Below are positions 43,241-54,743 of a stretch of 64,000 nt of DNA, piece by piece. Made by a program: the position numbers and the translations under genes. The notes beneath the pieces are model-generated. The model saw nothing but the letters and a program-made list of their open reading frames with translations. It was not told the origin of the DNA and did not search any database. Each line of letters begins with the position of its first letter. Within the stretch, counting starts at the first letter, position 1. This DNA is from Mangrovibrevibacter kandeliae (GTDB lineage Bacteria; Pseudomonadota; Alphaproteobacteria; Rhizobiales; Rhizobiaceae). The stretch covers positions 372,001-436,000 of the forward strand of contig NZ_JANIFJ010000002.1 of the NCBI RefSeq assembly GCF_024519155.1, in the 5' to 3' direction.

Positions 43241-43270
43241 CAGCACTCTATCCAGCTGAGCTACGGGTGC
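43229..43270 (-). tRNA. 5' half of the split tRNA-Arg(CCG) gene
   Basis: Reading from 43270 on the minus strand: acceptor GCACCCG, TAGCTCAGCTGGATAGAG D-arm, anticodon stem CTGCC and loop CTCCGAA, then GGC before the sequence leaves tRNA similarity. It complements the 3' half at 24522-24476. A transcript from the native promoter would be a truncated tRNA. Confidence 0.85.
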
Positions 43271-43418
43271 AGGGCGCGCAAGACGCCAGTGCCCGCTCGT
43301 CACGGGCCCGACGTTCGTATCCGATCGGGCGGGCGGCGGCAAGGGTGCGCGCGCAAGCCGATCCCGCAAAGCCGGCGGCGGAGCACAGGATCGCGGCGAG
43401 CGGCGAGCGGCTGCCGGG

Positions 43419-44123
43419 CTATCGTCTCAGGAAGGTGAGATAGGCGGGCGGACGGCCCTCCCGCAGGGCCTTTGCCTCGTAGCGCGTCCCGGGCCAGTCG
43501 GCGAAGGGCTCCGTCCAGTCGGCAGGGCGCCGCGCCGTCCAGTCGAAGGCCGGGTGGCGGGCGCAGTGCTGCAGAGTCCAGTCGACATAGGTGTCGATGT
43601 CCGAGGCGAAGCAGAAGCGGCCGCCGGGGGCGAGGACACGGGCGAAGCGGTCGAGGTTGCCCTCGCCGACGAACCGGCGCTTCCAGTGTCGCCGCTTCGG
43701 CCAGGGATCGGGATAGAGGAGGTCGATCTCCTCCAGGCTCGCGTCCGGCAGCCAGTCGAGAACCCGCACCGCGTCGTCGTCGAACAGCCGCAGATTGGCG
43801 AGCGGCTGCTCGGCGAGGCGCGCCAGGAGCTTGGCCATGCCGTTGACGAAGGGCTCGATGCCGATGAAGCCGACCTCCGGCCGGCGGGCGGCCTCGGCAT
43901 GAAGATGCTCGCCGCCGCCGAAGCCGATCTCCAGCCGCACGGCGCGCACAGGCACACCGAACAGCGGGGCGAGATCGGCCGGCGCCGGCTCCGACAGATC
44001 GAGCCGCAGTCCCGGCAGCGCCTCTGCGAGGAGGGCCGCCTGCCCTGGCCGCAGTCTTGGACCCTTGAGGCGGCCGAAGAAGGCTTCGCGCGCGCGGGAC
44101 GGGCGCTCCGCCACCTCCGTCAC
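43419..44123 (-). CDS. trmB: tRNA (guanine-N7-)-methyltransferase
   Basis: 234 residues of the TrmB family. The SAM site is [21 protein letters not shown], followed by [15 protein letters not shown]. The catalytic region [20 protein letters not shown] is the family hallmark. It methylates G46 of tRNAs. The likely start is GTG 44123, ten bases after the metK stop. The metK-trmB order is the usual alphaproteobacterial arrangement. Confidence 0.93.
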   Translation of the reverse strand: MTEVAERPSRAREAFFGRLKGPRLRPGQAALLAEALPGLRLDLSEPAPADLAPLFGVPVRAVRLEIGFGGGEHLHAEAARRPEVGFIGIEPFVNGMAKLLARLAEQPLANLRLFDDDAVRVLDWLPDASLEEIDLLYPDPWPKRRHWKRRFVGEGNLDRFARVLAPGGRFCFASDIDTYVDWTLQHCARHPAFDWTARRPADWTEPFADWPGTRYEAKALREGRPPAYLTFLRR

Positions 44124-44133
44124 CCTTCTAGCC

Positions 44134-45342
<1,209 letters not shown>

Positions 45343-45531
45343 TAACTTCTCGCCCTCTAAACGACCGGCTGGTGACGTCGGGCGCCGACCCGCGCCGCGG
45401 GAAGAGCCCGGTTTTCGCTCGGAATGCGAAGACCCGGCGCGCGAAGGCGGAGTTTGGTCCGCACACGCGCCGAAGCGCGGTTTGGCGGTCCACGGCGCAA
45501 AAAGCAAGCGAGATGTCGTTTTGAGCGCTTC

Positions 45532-45960
45532 TTACTGCTCCGGCGTGTCGGAATCGGCACTGTCGGCGAGCGAGCGCACGAGGTCGATGATCTTGCGCCG
45601 GACCTTCGGGTCGGCGATCCGCACGAAGGCCCGGTTCAGCTGGAGACCTTCGGAGCTGGAGAGGAAATCGACGACATAGTCCGAGCCCGGCGCCTCCTGC
45701 AGCCCCTCGCGGGCGGCGGCACCGCCCGGAACGTCCTCGAAGAAATAGGCGACCGGAACATTGAGGACTTCCGACATCCGCTGCAGCCGGCTCGCGCCGA
45801 TGCGATTGGAGCCCTTTTCGTACTTCTGGATCTGCTGGAAGGTGATACCGAGGCTCTCGCCGAGCTTCTCTTGGCTCATGCCCAGCATGGTGCGACGAAG
45901 CCGGACGCGCGAACCGACATGCACGTCGATGGGATTCGGCTTCTTCTTGTTCTCGAGCAT
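45532..45960 (-). CDS. XRE-family transcriptional regulator
   Basis: 142 residues. The helix-turn-helix is VGSRVRLRRTMLGMSQEKLGESLGITFQQIQKYEKGSNRIGASRLQRMSEVLNVPVAYFF. A C-terminal tail (VRRKIIDLVRSLAD) is typical of the regulator often found beside metK in Hyphomicrobiales, where homologues have been linked to stress or phase regulation. Its targets are unknown here. Confidence 0.85.
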   Translation of the reverse strand: MLENKKKPNPIDVHVGSRVRLRRTMLGMSQEKLGESLGITFQQIQKYEKGSNRIGASRLQRMSEVLNVPVAYFFEDVPGGAAAREGLQEAPGSDYVVDFLSSSEGLQLNRAFVRIADPKVRRKIIDLVRSLADSADSDTPEQ

Positions 45961-46096
45961 CGTTGCAACCTATACTGCCGGACGAGCATCCAGAGGTTGC
46001 GCCGCGTCGCGAGCGCTGAGGATTGCCGCCGGATACTTCCTGACGTCAGGAATTCCACATGATCAGAAGCTGCCTATGCGTTGCCTGATGGACGAG

Positions 46097-47701
46097 TCAA
46101 TCAATCAGGGCGCGCATCGAAAATCTCCGTACACACGCGAGCATCCATGTTATTGCCAAGAAACACAAAAATGGCAGGTTACGGCATTTCGAAAATATTG
46201 TGGCGGCAGAAAGATCCGTAAGTTCCGTATCGATCACTCCGGCCGAACCTAGCGATAGACCCTGAAGTGGGCGCCCGTACGCATCCTCCACTAACGAGAT
46301 GCCGGTGTTGGCGCTGCGGATCAGCGGAAGCCCGTACGCAATCGAAGTAAGTTGGGCCTGCCGCACATGTTGATAGGGGCCTGGAGTATGTCCGAACCAG
46401 GCGTCGTTTGTCACGTTGACGATGACATCCGCCGCGGACCGGTCGAGGTGGTCGGCGACCTCGTCCTGAAAGATGATCTCGTAGCAGATCAGCGGCAGAA
46501 ACTTCACGACGTCAAGCGCGATGGTGCCCTGCGACGCGCCGGCGGAGAACCCGCCAGGCAGTTCGCCGAGATCCCCGAAGCCCCACCGACGCAGCAGACC
46601 CTCGAACGGGATGTATTCTCCGAACGGAACCAGATGAACCTTGTCGCGCGCGTCGAGGATCTCGCCGGTGTCGCTGATCACGTCGATCGAATTGTATATG
46701 CGCGGGTCGGCCGGATCGGTGCCCTCCTCCAGCCGGGTCAGCCCGGCGATCAGGGTGTCGCCCGGGGACAGCGCCTCGGCGATGCGGGCAAGGGCGTCCG
46801 GCCGTTCGGTCAGGATGAAGGGGACCGAGGATTCCGGCCAGATCACCAGCCGGCGCGCTCCCTCGGGCCGCGGTGTCGCGGCGGGCACCTTGGTCAGTGC
46901 CAGCAGCTTGGTGAAGATGCTCTCCGCTTCGGCCGCATCCCATTTGCGCGACTGCGCGATGTCCGGCTGGACGACGCGCACGGCCACCGTGGCAGCGGAG
47001 CCCTGCGGGGCACTCCACAGGCGGTAGGCCCCGTACCCCACATGCAGAAACACCAGCAAGACCGCGAGTCCGATGGCTGCGGTGCGGCTGCGGTCCGGCC
47101 GGTCCACCACGAGCGCGGGCGCGGCGAAGACCAGGACGGCGGCAAGGGTCAGGCCGTGCAGGCCGACGACGGCCACCGACTGCATCAGCAGCGGCACCGG
47201 CGCGACCATGATGCCGATCTCGTTCCAGGGAAAGCCGGTGAACAGGATGCCGCGCAGATACTCCACCAGCGCAAAGGCGCCCGCGAGCGCGAAGATCCGC
47301 CCCGGACCGTCGCTCCAGACGAGGCGGGCGAGCGTTGCGGCAAGCGCCCAGTAGATCGCCAGGATCGCCGGCAGCACGAGCACGGCGATCGGGATCGCCC
47401 AGACGAACAGGCCGGCGTCGACGAGCATCGCCGCGCCCAGCCACCAAAGTCCGGCCACGAAATAGCCGAAGCCGAACAGCCAGCCGATGCGGAAGGCCGG
47501 CATCGCGCGCGCCACCAGGTTCCGGCCCGGGTCGCCAGCGGCCCCGTCGAGCATCCAGACGAGCAGCGTGAAGCTGACGAAGCCGGCGGCGGGAACGTTG
47601 TAGGGCGGCAGGGCGAGGGTCGCGAAGGCGCCGGCGCCGACGGCCAGTAACGCACGCCGCCATCCGTCCGACAGCATCACCCAGGCGGCGAGTCTCTTCA
47701 T
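46097..47701 (-). CDS. lnt: apolipoprotein N-acyltransferase
   Basis: 534 residues. About six N-terminal membrane helices (to about residue 215) precede a nitrilase-like periplasmic domain with VIWPESSVPF (catalytic Glu), YIPFEGLLRRWGFGDL (Lys region nearby) and LICYEIIF (catalytic Cys). It adds the third acyl chain to outer-membrane lipoproteins. It follows corC in the conserved order ybeY-corC-lnt, though decayed sequence now separates lnt from corC. Confidence 0.92.
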   Translation of the reverse strand: MKRLAAWVMLSDGWRRALLAVGAGAFATLALPPYNVPAAGFVSFTLLVWMLDGAAGDPGRNLVARAMPAFRIGWLFGFGYFVAGLWWLGAAMLVDAGLFVWAIPIAVLVLPAILAIYWALAATLARLVWSDGPGRIFALAGAFALVEYLRGILFTGFPWNEIGIMVAPVPLLMQSVAVVGLHGLTLAAVLVFAAPALVVDRPDRSRTAAIGLAVLLVFLHVGYGAYRLWSAPQGSAATVAVRVVQPDIAQSRKWDAAEAESIFTKLLALTKVPAATPRPEGARRLVIWPESSVPFILTERPDALARIAEALSPGDTLIAGLTRLEEGTDPADPRIYNSIDVISDTGEILDARDKVHLVPFGEYIPFEGLLRRWGFGDLGELPGGFSAGASQGTIALDVVKFLPLICYEIIFQDEVADHLDRSAADVIVNVTNDAWFGHTPGPYQHVRQAQLTSIAYGLPLIRSANTGISLVEDAYGRPLQGLSLGSAGVIDTELTDLSAATIFSKCRNLPFLCFLAITWMLACVRRFSMRALID

Positions 47702-47901
47702 CGACGTCCTTCGTTCGAGGGCTGGCTCACACGCAGCCGGCGTCGCGCCCGGGGCGGCCTATAATGCGCACGAAGCTTTCGCAAGCCTCGCTCCCCGTCA
47801 GGGGTGGTGGGAGCGGCCTCGTGCCCGGCCCAAACGGCGGACGACTGAACGCTCCGACCCGCCGCGTCCCAGCTCCATGATTTTCTCTGAACTCGCCTCG
47901 A

Positions 47902-48278
47902 TCAGGCGCCGATCAAGGCAAGGTGGTGGCGCTCGCTCGCCTCGTCCGCCGGAAACATGAACTCCAGCCGAACCTCCTCGGTCAGGATCGTCTGCGGCGT
48001 GCCGATCGTGCAGACAACCGAGAAGCAGCGGATCACGGTGCCCTCGTGAACCAGCCCCAGGGGCACCAGCGGCGCGCTGCTCGCAAGGTCCGCGCTACGC
48101 CAGGCGGGCCGACGTCCCGATAGGCGAGGAGCTCGCGCAACAGCGCCTGCGCCCGCTCGTCGAGAAGGCGGCCGAAGGCTTTGCGGTGCACCCGCCCCAT
48201 CATCGCGGCCCCGAACGCTTCCCAGTCCGCCAGATGTGGCCGCAGCCCGGCGTGATCGAACAGCAGTCGGAGCAGGTT
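47902..48278 (-). pseudogene. remnant of an MmyB-type XRE regulator
   Basis: The C-terminal ligand-binding half is recognisable in two frames. RNLLRLLFDHAGLRPHLADWEAF with RELLAYRDVG lies from 48278 to about 48120. Then, after a frameshift, PLVPLGLVHEGTVIRCFSVVCTIGTPQ followed by EEVRLEFMFPADEAS runs to 47902. The DNA-binding N-terminus is gone. It interrupts the lnt-corC junction. The 200 bases between it and lnt hold nothing I recognise. Confidence 0.6.
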
Positions 48279-48285
48279 TCGCGGC

Positions 48286-48444
48286 GGCGCGATCGCCTCC
48301 TTCCCGCGTGCCGGCTTCGAGCTCGAGCACCTGCTCGAGGTCGTCGCGGTCGTCGCCGCCTCGACCATGACCAACTACGCCGCAAGCATCGCCCGGCCGC
48401 CGCTGGAGGACCCCTCCACCGCCCTGACCTGGCAGCACCGCTGA
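48286..48444 (+). pseudogene. remnant of a carboxymuconolactone-decarboxylase-like gene
   Basis: A plus-strand frame reads AIASFPRAGFELEHLLEVVA, then STMTNYAASIARPPLED, and stops at 48444. This is the C-terminal pattern of CMD/AhpD-fold proteins. The N-terminal half with the CxxC site is absent. It abuts the head of the MmyB regulator remnant, so both look like pieces of one lost divergent pair. Confidence 0.4.
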
Positions 48445-48452
48445 CCCTTCGA

Positions 48453-48469
48453 GCGCCCGGGCCGGGCGC
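48453..48469 (-). terminator. possible stem-loop after corC
   Basis: GCGCCC and GGGCGC pair around a 5-base loop just 3' of the corC stop. No U-run follows, so it is a weak terminator candidate. Confidence 0.25.
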
Positions 48470-48472
48470 AGT

Positions 48473-49546
48473 TCAGGGCGCCTCGGCCAGTCCCTGAACG
48501 ATGCGCCGCCGCTTGTCGCCCTGCTGAAAGCGCACGATCCGCACCCGCCGCACCCGGCGCGGGTCGGCGTCGAGCACGTGGAACTCGAAGCCGGGTACGG
48601 CCTGGATCACCTCGCCGCGCGCCGGCACGCGACCGAGTTCGGAAAACAGGAGGCCGCCGATCGTGTCGGCCTCCTCGCGATATTCCGAGACGTCGAAATC
48701 GCTGCCGATCACCTTCTGCACGTCCTCGAGGTCGGCGCGGGCGTCGGCATAGAAGATGCCGTCGCCGCTCTCCACGATCATCGCCTCTTCGGTGTCGTGC
48801 TCGTCCTCGATGTCGCCGACCACCATCTCGATGATGTCCTCGAGCGACACCAGGCCGTCGGTGCCGCCATACTCGTCGATCACGAGTGCCATCTGGGTGC
48901 GCGTCGCCTGCATGCGCGCCATCAGGTCGGAGGCGAGCATCGAGGGCGGCACGAACAGCACCTTGCGGATCAGCCCGAGCTCGGCGACCTTGGCCGAGAG
49001 GTTGATCTGGCCGAGCTGCAGGCCGGTCGAGACGCCGGTCGGAGTGCCGTTGGCGCGGGCCCGGGCGGCCGAACTGGCGCGGGCGGCCCGCGTGATATGT
49101 CCGACGACGTCGCGGATGTGGATCATCCCGCGCGGATCGTCGAGGCTCTCGCCATACACCGGCATGCGGGAATGGCCGCTCGCCTCGAACTGGGTCAGGA
49201 GGTCACCGAGCGTCGTGGTGATCTCGATGGCCTCGATGTCGGCGCGCGGCACCATCACGTCCTCGACCCGGAGCTCGCGCAGCCCGAGGATGTTGTTCAG
49301 CATCGCCCGCTCAGCCGGGGAAAAAGCATCCGGATGGGCGCCCTGCAGGAGCAGCGCGTCCTCCAGGTGCTGGCGCTGCAGGCCTGGCATGCGCGGCTTC
49401 AGGCGGTCGAACAGGCGGCCGAAGAAGCCGCGCTCGCCCTCCTCGCTCGGACGGTGCGGACTTCGGTCCCCGTCGGCTTCGCTCGCCGGCCGATCCTCGG
49501 ACACGAGGTCCGTGGGGCGGGAGGTTTCGTCGCTTCGCATCATCAT
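48473..49546 (-). CDS. corC: CBS-domain transporter-associated protein (CorC/HlyC family)
   Basis: 357 residues. After an acidic, Arg-rich N-terminus, the pair of CBS domains begins with [25 protein letters not shown] and includes [24 protein letters not shown]. The C-terminal CorC_HlyC domain has [28 protein letters not shown] and [17 protein letters not shown]. It is implicated in Mg2+/Co2+ handling. Three consecutive ATG codons occur; the first at 49546 follows GAGAAG by eight bases. A TTG at 49570 overlapping the ybeY stop is an alternative. Confidence 0.9.
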   Translation of the reverse strand: [357 protein letters not shown]

Positions 49547-49566
49547 CGAAATTGGCTTCTCGTGCC

Positions 49567-50100
49567 TCAAGCCGCGGAGGAGGCGACGCCGCCGTCGAGC
49601 GCGCCGTCCGCATAGGGATCCGGTATGTCCAGCCGGTGCAGGATTGCGATCTCCAGCGCTTCCATCCGTTCCGCCTCGGCGTCGTCCTGATGGTCGAAGC
49701 CCGCAAGATGAAGGAAGCCGTGGACAAGAAGATGACAGATGTGGTGCTCGACCGCCTTCGCCTCGGAGCGTGCCTCGGCAAGCACCGTCTCGCGCGCGAG
49801 GATCAGGTCACCCATCATCGGCGCCGGGCGGTCGCCGGGCGCGAGTTCGACGAGCGGGAAGGAGAGGATGTTGGTCGGCTTATCTTTGCCGCGCCACTCG
49901 GCGTTCAACGCCTGCACGGCCGCGTCGTTCGAGAAGGTGATGCCGACCTCGGTGGCGAGATCGACTCCATAGGGCACGCCCGCGGCTGCCGCTTCCAGCG
50001 ACCGGCGCACCAGCCGCTCGAGATCGAGCCCGAGCCGCTCCCACGCAGGATCCTCCACCGCGAGGCTGAGACCGAGGCCGGGATAGCGGCTCGTGCTCAT
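49567..50100 (-). CDS. ybeY: endoribonuclease YbeY (rRNA maturation factor)
   Basis: 177 residues. The metal site [27 protein letters not shown] supplies the HxxxHxxxxxH histidines. The N-terminal [10 protein letters not shown] and [29 protein letters not shown] are family features. It processes 16S rRNA 3' ends and takes part in ribosome quality control. Its ATG overlaps the phoH stop by four bases. Confidence 0.93.
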   Translation of the reverse strand: MSTSRYPGLGLSLAVEDPAWERLGLDLERLVRRSLEAAAAGVPYGVDLATEVGITFSNDAAVQALNAEWRGKDKPTNILSFPLVELAPGDRPAPMMGDLILARETVLAEARSEAKAVEHHICHLLVHGFLHLAGFDHQDDAEAERMEALEIAILHRLDIPDPYADGALDGGVASSAA

Positions 50101-51139
50101 GCCGGACCTCCCCGGGAGAACGGCGCGCGCTGATGCGTTGCGTCGCTCTCGTAGGCCTCCACGATCGCGGCCACCAGCGGATGACGCACCACGTCCTTCG
50201 CCTCGAAGCGCACCGTGACGATGCTCTTGACCCCGTCCAGCACCCGCAGGGCCTCCACCAGACCCGAGGTCTGGCCGGGCGGCAGGTCGACCTGCGACGG
50301 ATCGCCGGTCACCACCATGCGCGCGTTCTCGCCGAGGCGGGTGAGGAACATCTTCATCTGCATCGAGGTCGTGTTCTGCGCCTCGTCGAGGATCACCGCC
50401 GCATTGGCGAGCGTGCGGCCGCGCATGAAGGCGAGCGGCGCGATCTCGATCGCGCCGGCGGCGAGCGCCCGCTCGACCTTCTCCGCAGGGATCATGTCGT
50501 AGAGCGCGTCGTAGAGCGGCCGCAGATAGGGATCGACCTTCTCCTTCATGTCGCCCGGCAGGAAACCCAGCCGCTCGCCGGCCTCTACGGCAGGGCGCGA
50601 GAGGACGATCCGGTCGACCTGCCCGCGCTCGAGCAGCATCGCCGCATGGGCGACCGCCAGATAGGTCTTGCCCGTGCCGGCCGGCCCGACGCCGAAGACC
50701 AGCTCTGAGCGCTCCATCGCCCGCATGTACTGGTCCTGCGTCGGGGTGCGCGCGTGGATGGTCTTCTTGCGGGTGGAGATCTGGGCGAGCGACATGCGCC
50801 CCTTCTTTTCGAGCGTCGGCAGCACGAGCTGGTCGTCCTGGGCGATCGCCATGCGGATGGCACCCTCGACGTCCGAGGGCTGGACCTCGTGGCCACGCTG
50901 CAGTCTCTCGTACAGATAGTCCATCGAGCGGCGTGCCTGCTCGCAGGCCGACGCCTCGCCGCGCAGCTCGACCTTGTTGCCTCGCGCGCGGGCGTCGACG
51001 CCAAGCCGCTGCTCCAGCAAGGCCAGATGCTCGTCGAACTGGCCGAACAGCGCGCTCGCCAGGCGGTTGTCGTCGAAGCTGAGGACGACATGGGCCATGT
51101 CGGAGGCGCCCGCGACCGGGGCGGAGGTTCTCGAGGGGC

Positions 51140-51143
<4 letters not shown>
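50097..51143 (-). CDS. phoH: PhoH-family ATPase
   Basis: 348 residues with Walker [12 protein letters not shown] and Walker [11 protein letters not shown], and the [16 protein letters not shown]-terminus. PhoH-like (YbeZ) proteins work with YbeY in RNA metabolism. The GTG start (51143) overlaps the miaB stop (GTGA), so translation is coupled. Confidence 0.92.
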
Positions 51144-52554
<1,411 letters not shown>

Positions 52555-52558
<4 letters not shown>

Positions 52559-53454
52559 GCACCCTTCTGAAAAGACCGCTCCGTCTCACTCCCTATATCA
52601 GATTGCCCCGTAGCCCGCGCAAGCGCCGAATCGTCGGGGCTCGCGACGGACTGCAAGCGCCCGTGGCAGTTCGGGCCGCGCAGGCTCGCCGCGAGCATCC
52701 GGCGCACCTCCGATTCCACTTGCCGCGCCAGCCGCTTGCGGTCGCCGCCGGCGTCGAAGGGTATCGGCGTGCCGAACGACACCTCGACGTCGATCGCCCC
52801 CTCCCGCAGAAAAGCCAGGAGGTGTGGCAGCAGCGGCACGTCCCCCGGCCAGGCGGCGAGCGGCCGGCCGTAGCGCCCGAGCGGCAGCCCGTGTGCGCCG
52901 CGATAGGCGACGGCGACCGGCTGCACCAGCACGGCGCCGCCCGCCTGGCGCAACGCGGCCTGCGCCGCGCCGAACAGTGCGGTCTTGAAGGGCAGCACCT
53001 CGTTGCCGTCCGACGTCGTGCCTTCGGCGAAGAGCACCATCGCATCGCCCTCCACCAGCCGCTCCGCAATGGCGTCCGCCTGCTCGCCGGTGCGGTGCCG
53101 CTCCCCACGCTCGACGAAGACCGTGCGCTGCAGGCGCGCCAGCGTGCCGAAGGCGGGCCAGCTTCGCACCTCGGCCTTGGCGATGAAGGACAGCTCGGTG
53201 ACCCGGCCGAGCACCGTGATGTCGGCCCAGGACTGGTGATTGGCGACGATCAGCAGCGGGCGCTCCGTGGCCGGCCGCCCGTTCAGCGTCACACGGATGC
53301 CGATCAGCCGGCAGGCGATGCGGTGCCAGAGAAAAGGCAGCCGGCGTGCCAGCCGCCACTTGCGGGCGATCGCAAGGTTCTGGAGCGGCATCTGCACGAG
53401 GGTCATCAGCGTCAGCGTTGAAGCAATCAGGCCGACGCGGAGCCAGGCGATCAT
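52555..53454 (-). CDS. plsC: 1-acyl-sn-glycerol-3-phosphate acyltransferase
   Basis: 299 residues. An N-terminal membrane segment ([16 protein letters not shown]) precedes the catalytic NHQSWADI (HxxxxD), the FVERGER region and FAEGTTSDG (EGT motif). It acylates lysophosphatidic acid to phosphatidic acid at the inner membrane. The ATG overlaps the rimI stop. Confidence 0.9.
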
Positions 53455-53939
53455 GGCACCCGCTGCCGCAGTTCGCGCTTCAGGACGAGCGCCGCGGTCT
53501 TCCGCCCGTCGGGCGCGGTGTAATAGGCCGGACGCCGCCCGACCTCCTGGAAGCGCAGCCGGCGATACAGCGAAAGCGCGGCAGCGTTTTCCTCGTCCAC
53601 CTCCAGGAACAGCTCCGGGCAGCGGATGGCATGGAGATGCTGCAGGACGTGGTCCATCAGCAGCCGGCCGATGCCCTGCCGGCGCGCCTTCCGGTCGACC
53701 GCAATGGTCAGGATCTCGGCTTCACCCGCGCTCGCGCGCGCCAGCACGACGCCGATCGCTTCCTCACGCGGCTGACCGATCCGCCGGACCAGAAAGCCGA
53801 ACGCGCCGTCCTGGGCGAGCAGCGAGGCGAACTCGTCGGCGGACCAGGCGCGGGAAAAGGCCTCGCTGTGAAGCTCGGCCGCCCGCTCGAGGTCGTCCGG
53901 CTCGAGCGGTGTCGGCACGACGCCGGCCTCACCGAACAT
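53451..53939 (-). CDS. rimI: GNAT acetyltransferase, RimI-type (ribosomal protein S18 alanine N-acetyltransferase)
   Basis: 162 residues. The GNAT core has ILTIAVDRKARRQGIGRLLMDHVLQ (acetyl-CoA loop Q/RxxGxG) and LFLEVDEENAAALSLYRRLRFQEVGRRPAYY, the RimI signature. The start is uncertain: ATG 53939 gives normal length, whereas a GTG at 53984 would add 15 hydrophobic residues. It lies near tsaB as in most proteobacteria, but a MNT/HepT-like pair separates them. Confidence 0.85.
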   Translation of the reverse strand: MFGEAGVVPTPLEPDDLERAAELHSEAFSRAWSADEFASLLAQDGAFGFLVRRIGQPREEAIGVVLARASAGEAEILTIAVDRKARRQGIGRLLMDHVLQHLHAIRCPELFLEVDEENAAALSLYRRLRFQEVGRRPAYYTAPDGRKTAALVLKRELRQRVP

Positions 53940-54091
53940 CCAGTCCCAATAGGACAGCGTCCACAGCCAGGGCAGATACCAGTACACGTCCGCCGCCACC
54001 TCGTTCGCGCGACTCGTTCCTCTCGGTGCCGTCTTAGCATTTCGCCCGGCTGGGCCAACCACGGCGTCACCGCAGGCTCGGTTCGCCGGGC

Positions 54092-54349
54092 TCAGCGTGC
54101 GAAGCGCTGCTCCAGCGTGACGACCGCCTCGACGAAGGCCGGGAAGGTGGATCGGACGCGCTGGACATTCTCGGCCACGCGGACCGGGTCGAGCTCCAGC
54201 CCATACCGATGGCGCAGCAGATGCCGGAACCCCTTGAGTTCCGTCAGGGAGCGATAGAGACCCGGATCGAGCACGGCCGGACGCTCGTTCGCAGCCCGAT
54301 CGAGCTTCAGCGAAAGGCGAACGAAGATCGGATGGCTAAACGCGATCAT
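54092..54349 (-). CDS. HepT-like toxin, N-terminally truncated
   Basis: 85 residues. RPAVLDPGLYRSLTELKGFRHLLRHRYGLELDPVRVAE carries the HEPN-type catalytic motif (Arg...His in FRHLLRH). Full-length HepT-like proteins are considerably longer; the N-terminal helices are missing. The start ATG 54349 lies 14 bases inside the nucleotidyltransferase gene. A HEPN fold of this length is probably unstable, so the toxin may be dead. Confidence 0.6.
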   Translation of the reverse strand: MIAFSHPIFVRLSLKLDRAANERPAVLDPGLYRSLTELKGFRHLLRHRYGLELDPVRVAENVQRVRSTFPAFVEAVVTLEQRFAR

Positions 54350-54662
54350 CGAGGAACTCGCGCGCACGCTCGGGCAAAAGATCACCCTCGTAGACGATGT
54401 CGTAGGGCAGCATCGTGTCGCGCAACGCATCCGCGACCAGACGTTCGACGGCCATCCGCTTGTCGGTGTCGATCGGGCCGTGGACGAACAGGTCGACATC
54501 CGAATGCAGCCGGAACCGCGGAGTGCCCAGGGAGCCGATGATGCTGATCCTCAGCCCCTGGCGCTCGGCACGCTCGAGGATCTGCGCGGCGCGCGCTTCC
54601 GCAAGCCGCCGGCGCTCGGTCGTGCGCGTCTCGATCACCCGGTCCAACAGGCTCGTGGTCAT
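54336..54662 (-). CDS. MNT-type nucleotidyltransferase (antitoxin partner)
   Basis: 108 residues with the minimal nucleotidyltransferase motif IIGSLGTPRFRLHSDVDLFV (GS and DxD). In MNT-HEPN systems this enzyme neutralises the HepT ribonuclease, in characterised cases by AMPylating it. ATG 54662 is selected; the upstream extension is not family-like. It overlaps the truncated toxin gene. Confidence 0.75.
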   Translation of the reverse strand: MTTSLLDRVIETRTTERRRLAEARAAQILERAERQGLRISIIGSLGTPRFRLHSDVDLFVHGPIDTDKRMAVERLVADALRDTMLPYDIVYEGDLLPERAREFLDDRV

Positions 54663-54743
54663 GGTGCCACCCGCTCGTCGTTCATAGCTCTCATAGCGCA
54701 TCCGCGAGCCGGACGACACGGCGCACCGACATGAGCGGGTGCC

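Noticed and set aside
45343-45531. SAM riboswitch upstream of metK
   Set aside because: A small hairpin is visible, but I could not align the leader with SAM-II or SAM/SAH consensus features. A covariance-model search would decide.
49547-49570. Longer corC from a TTG start at 49570
   Set aside because: It is possible because it overlaps the ybeY stop, but three ATG codons with a nearby ribosome site at 49546 are a better start.
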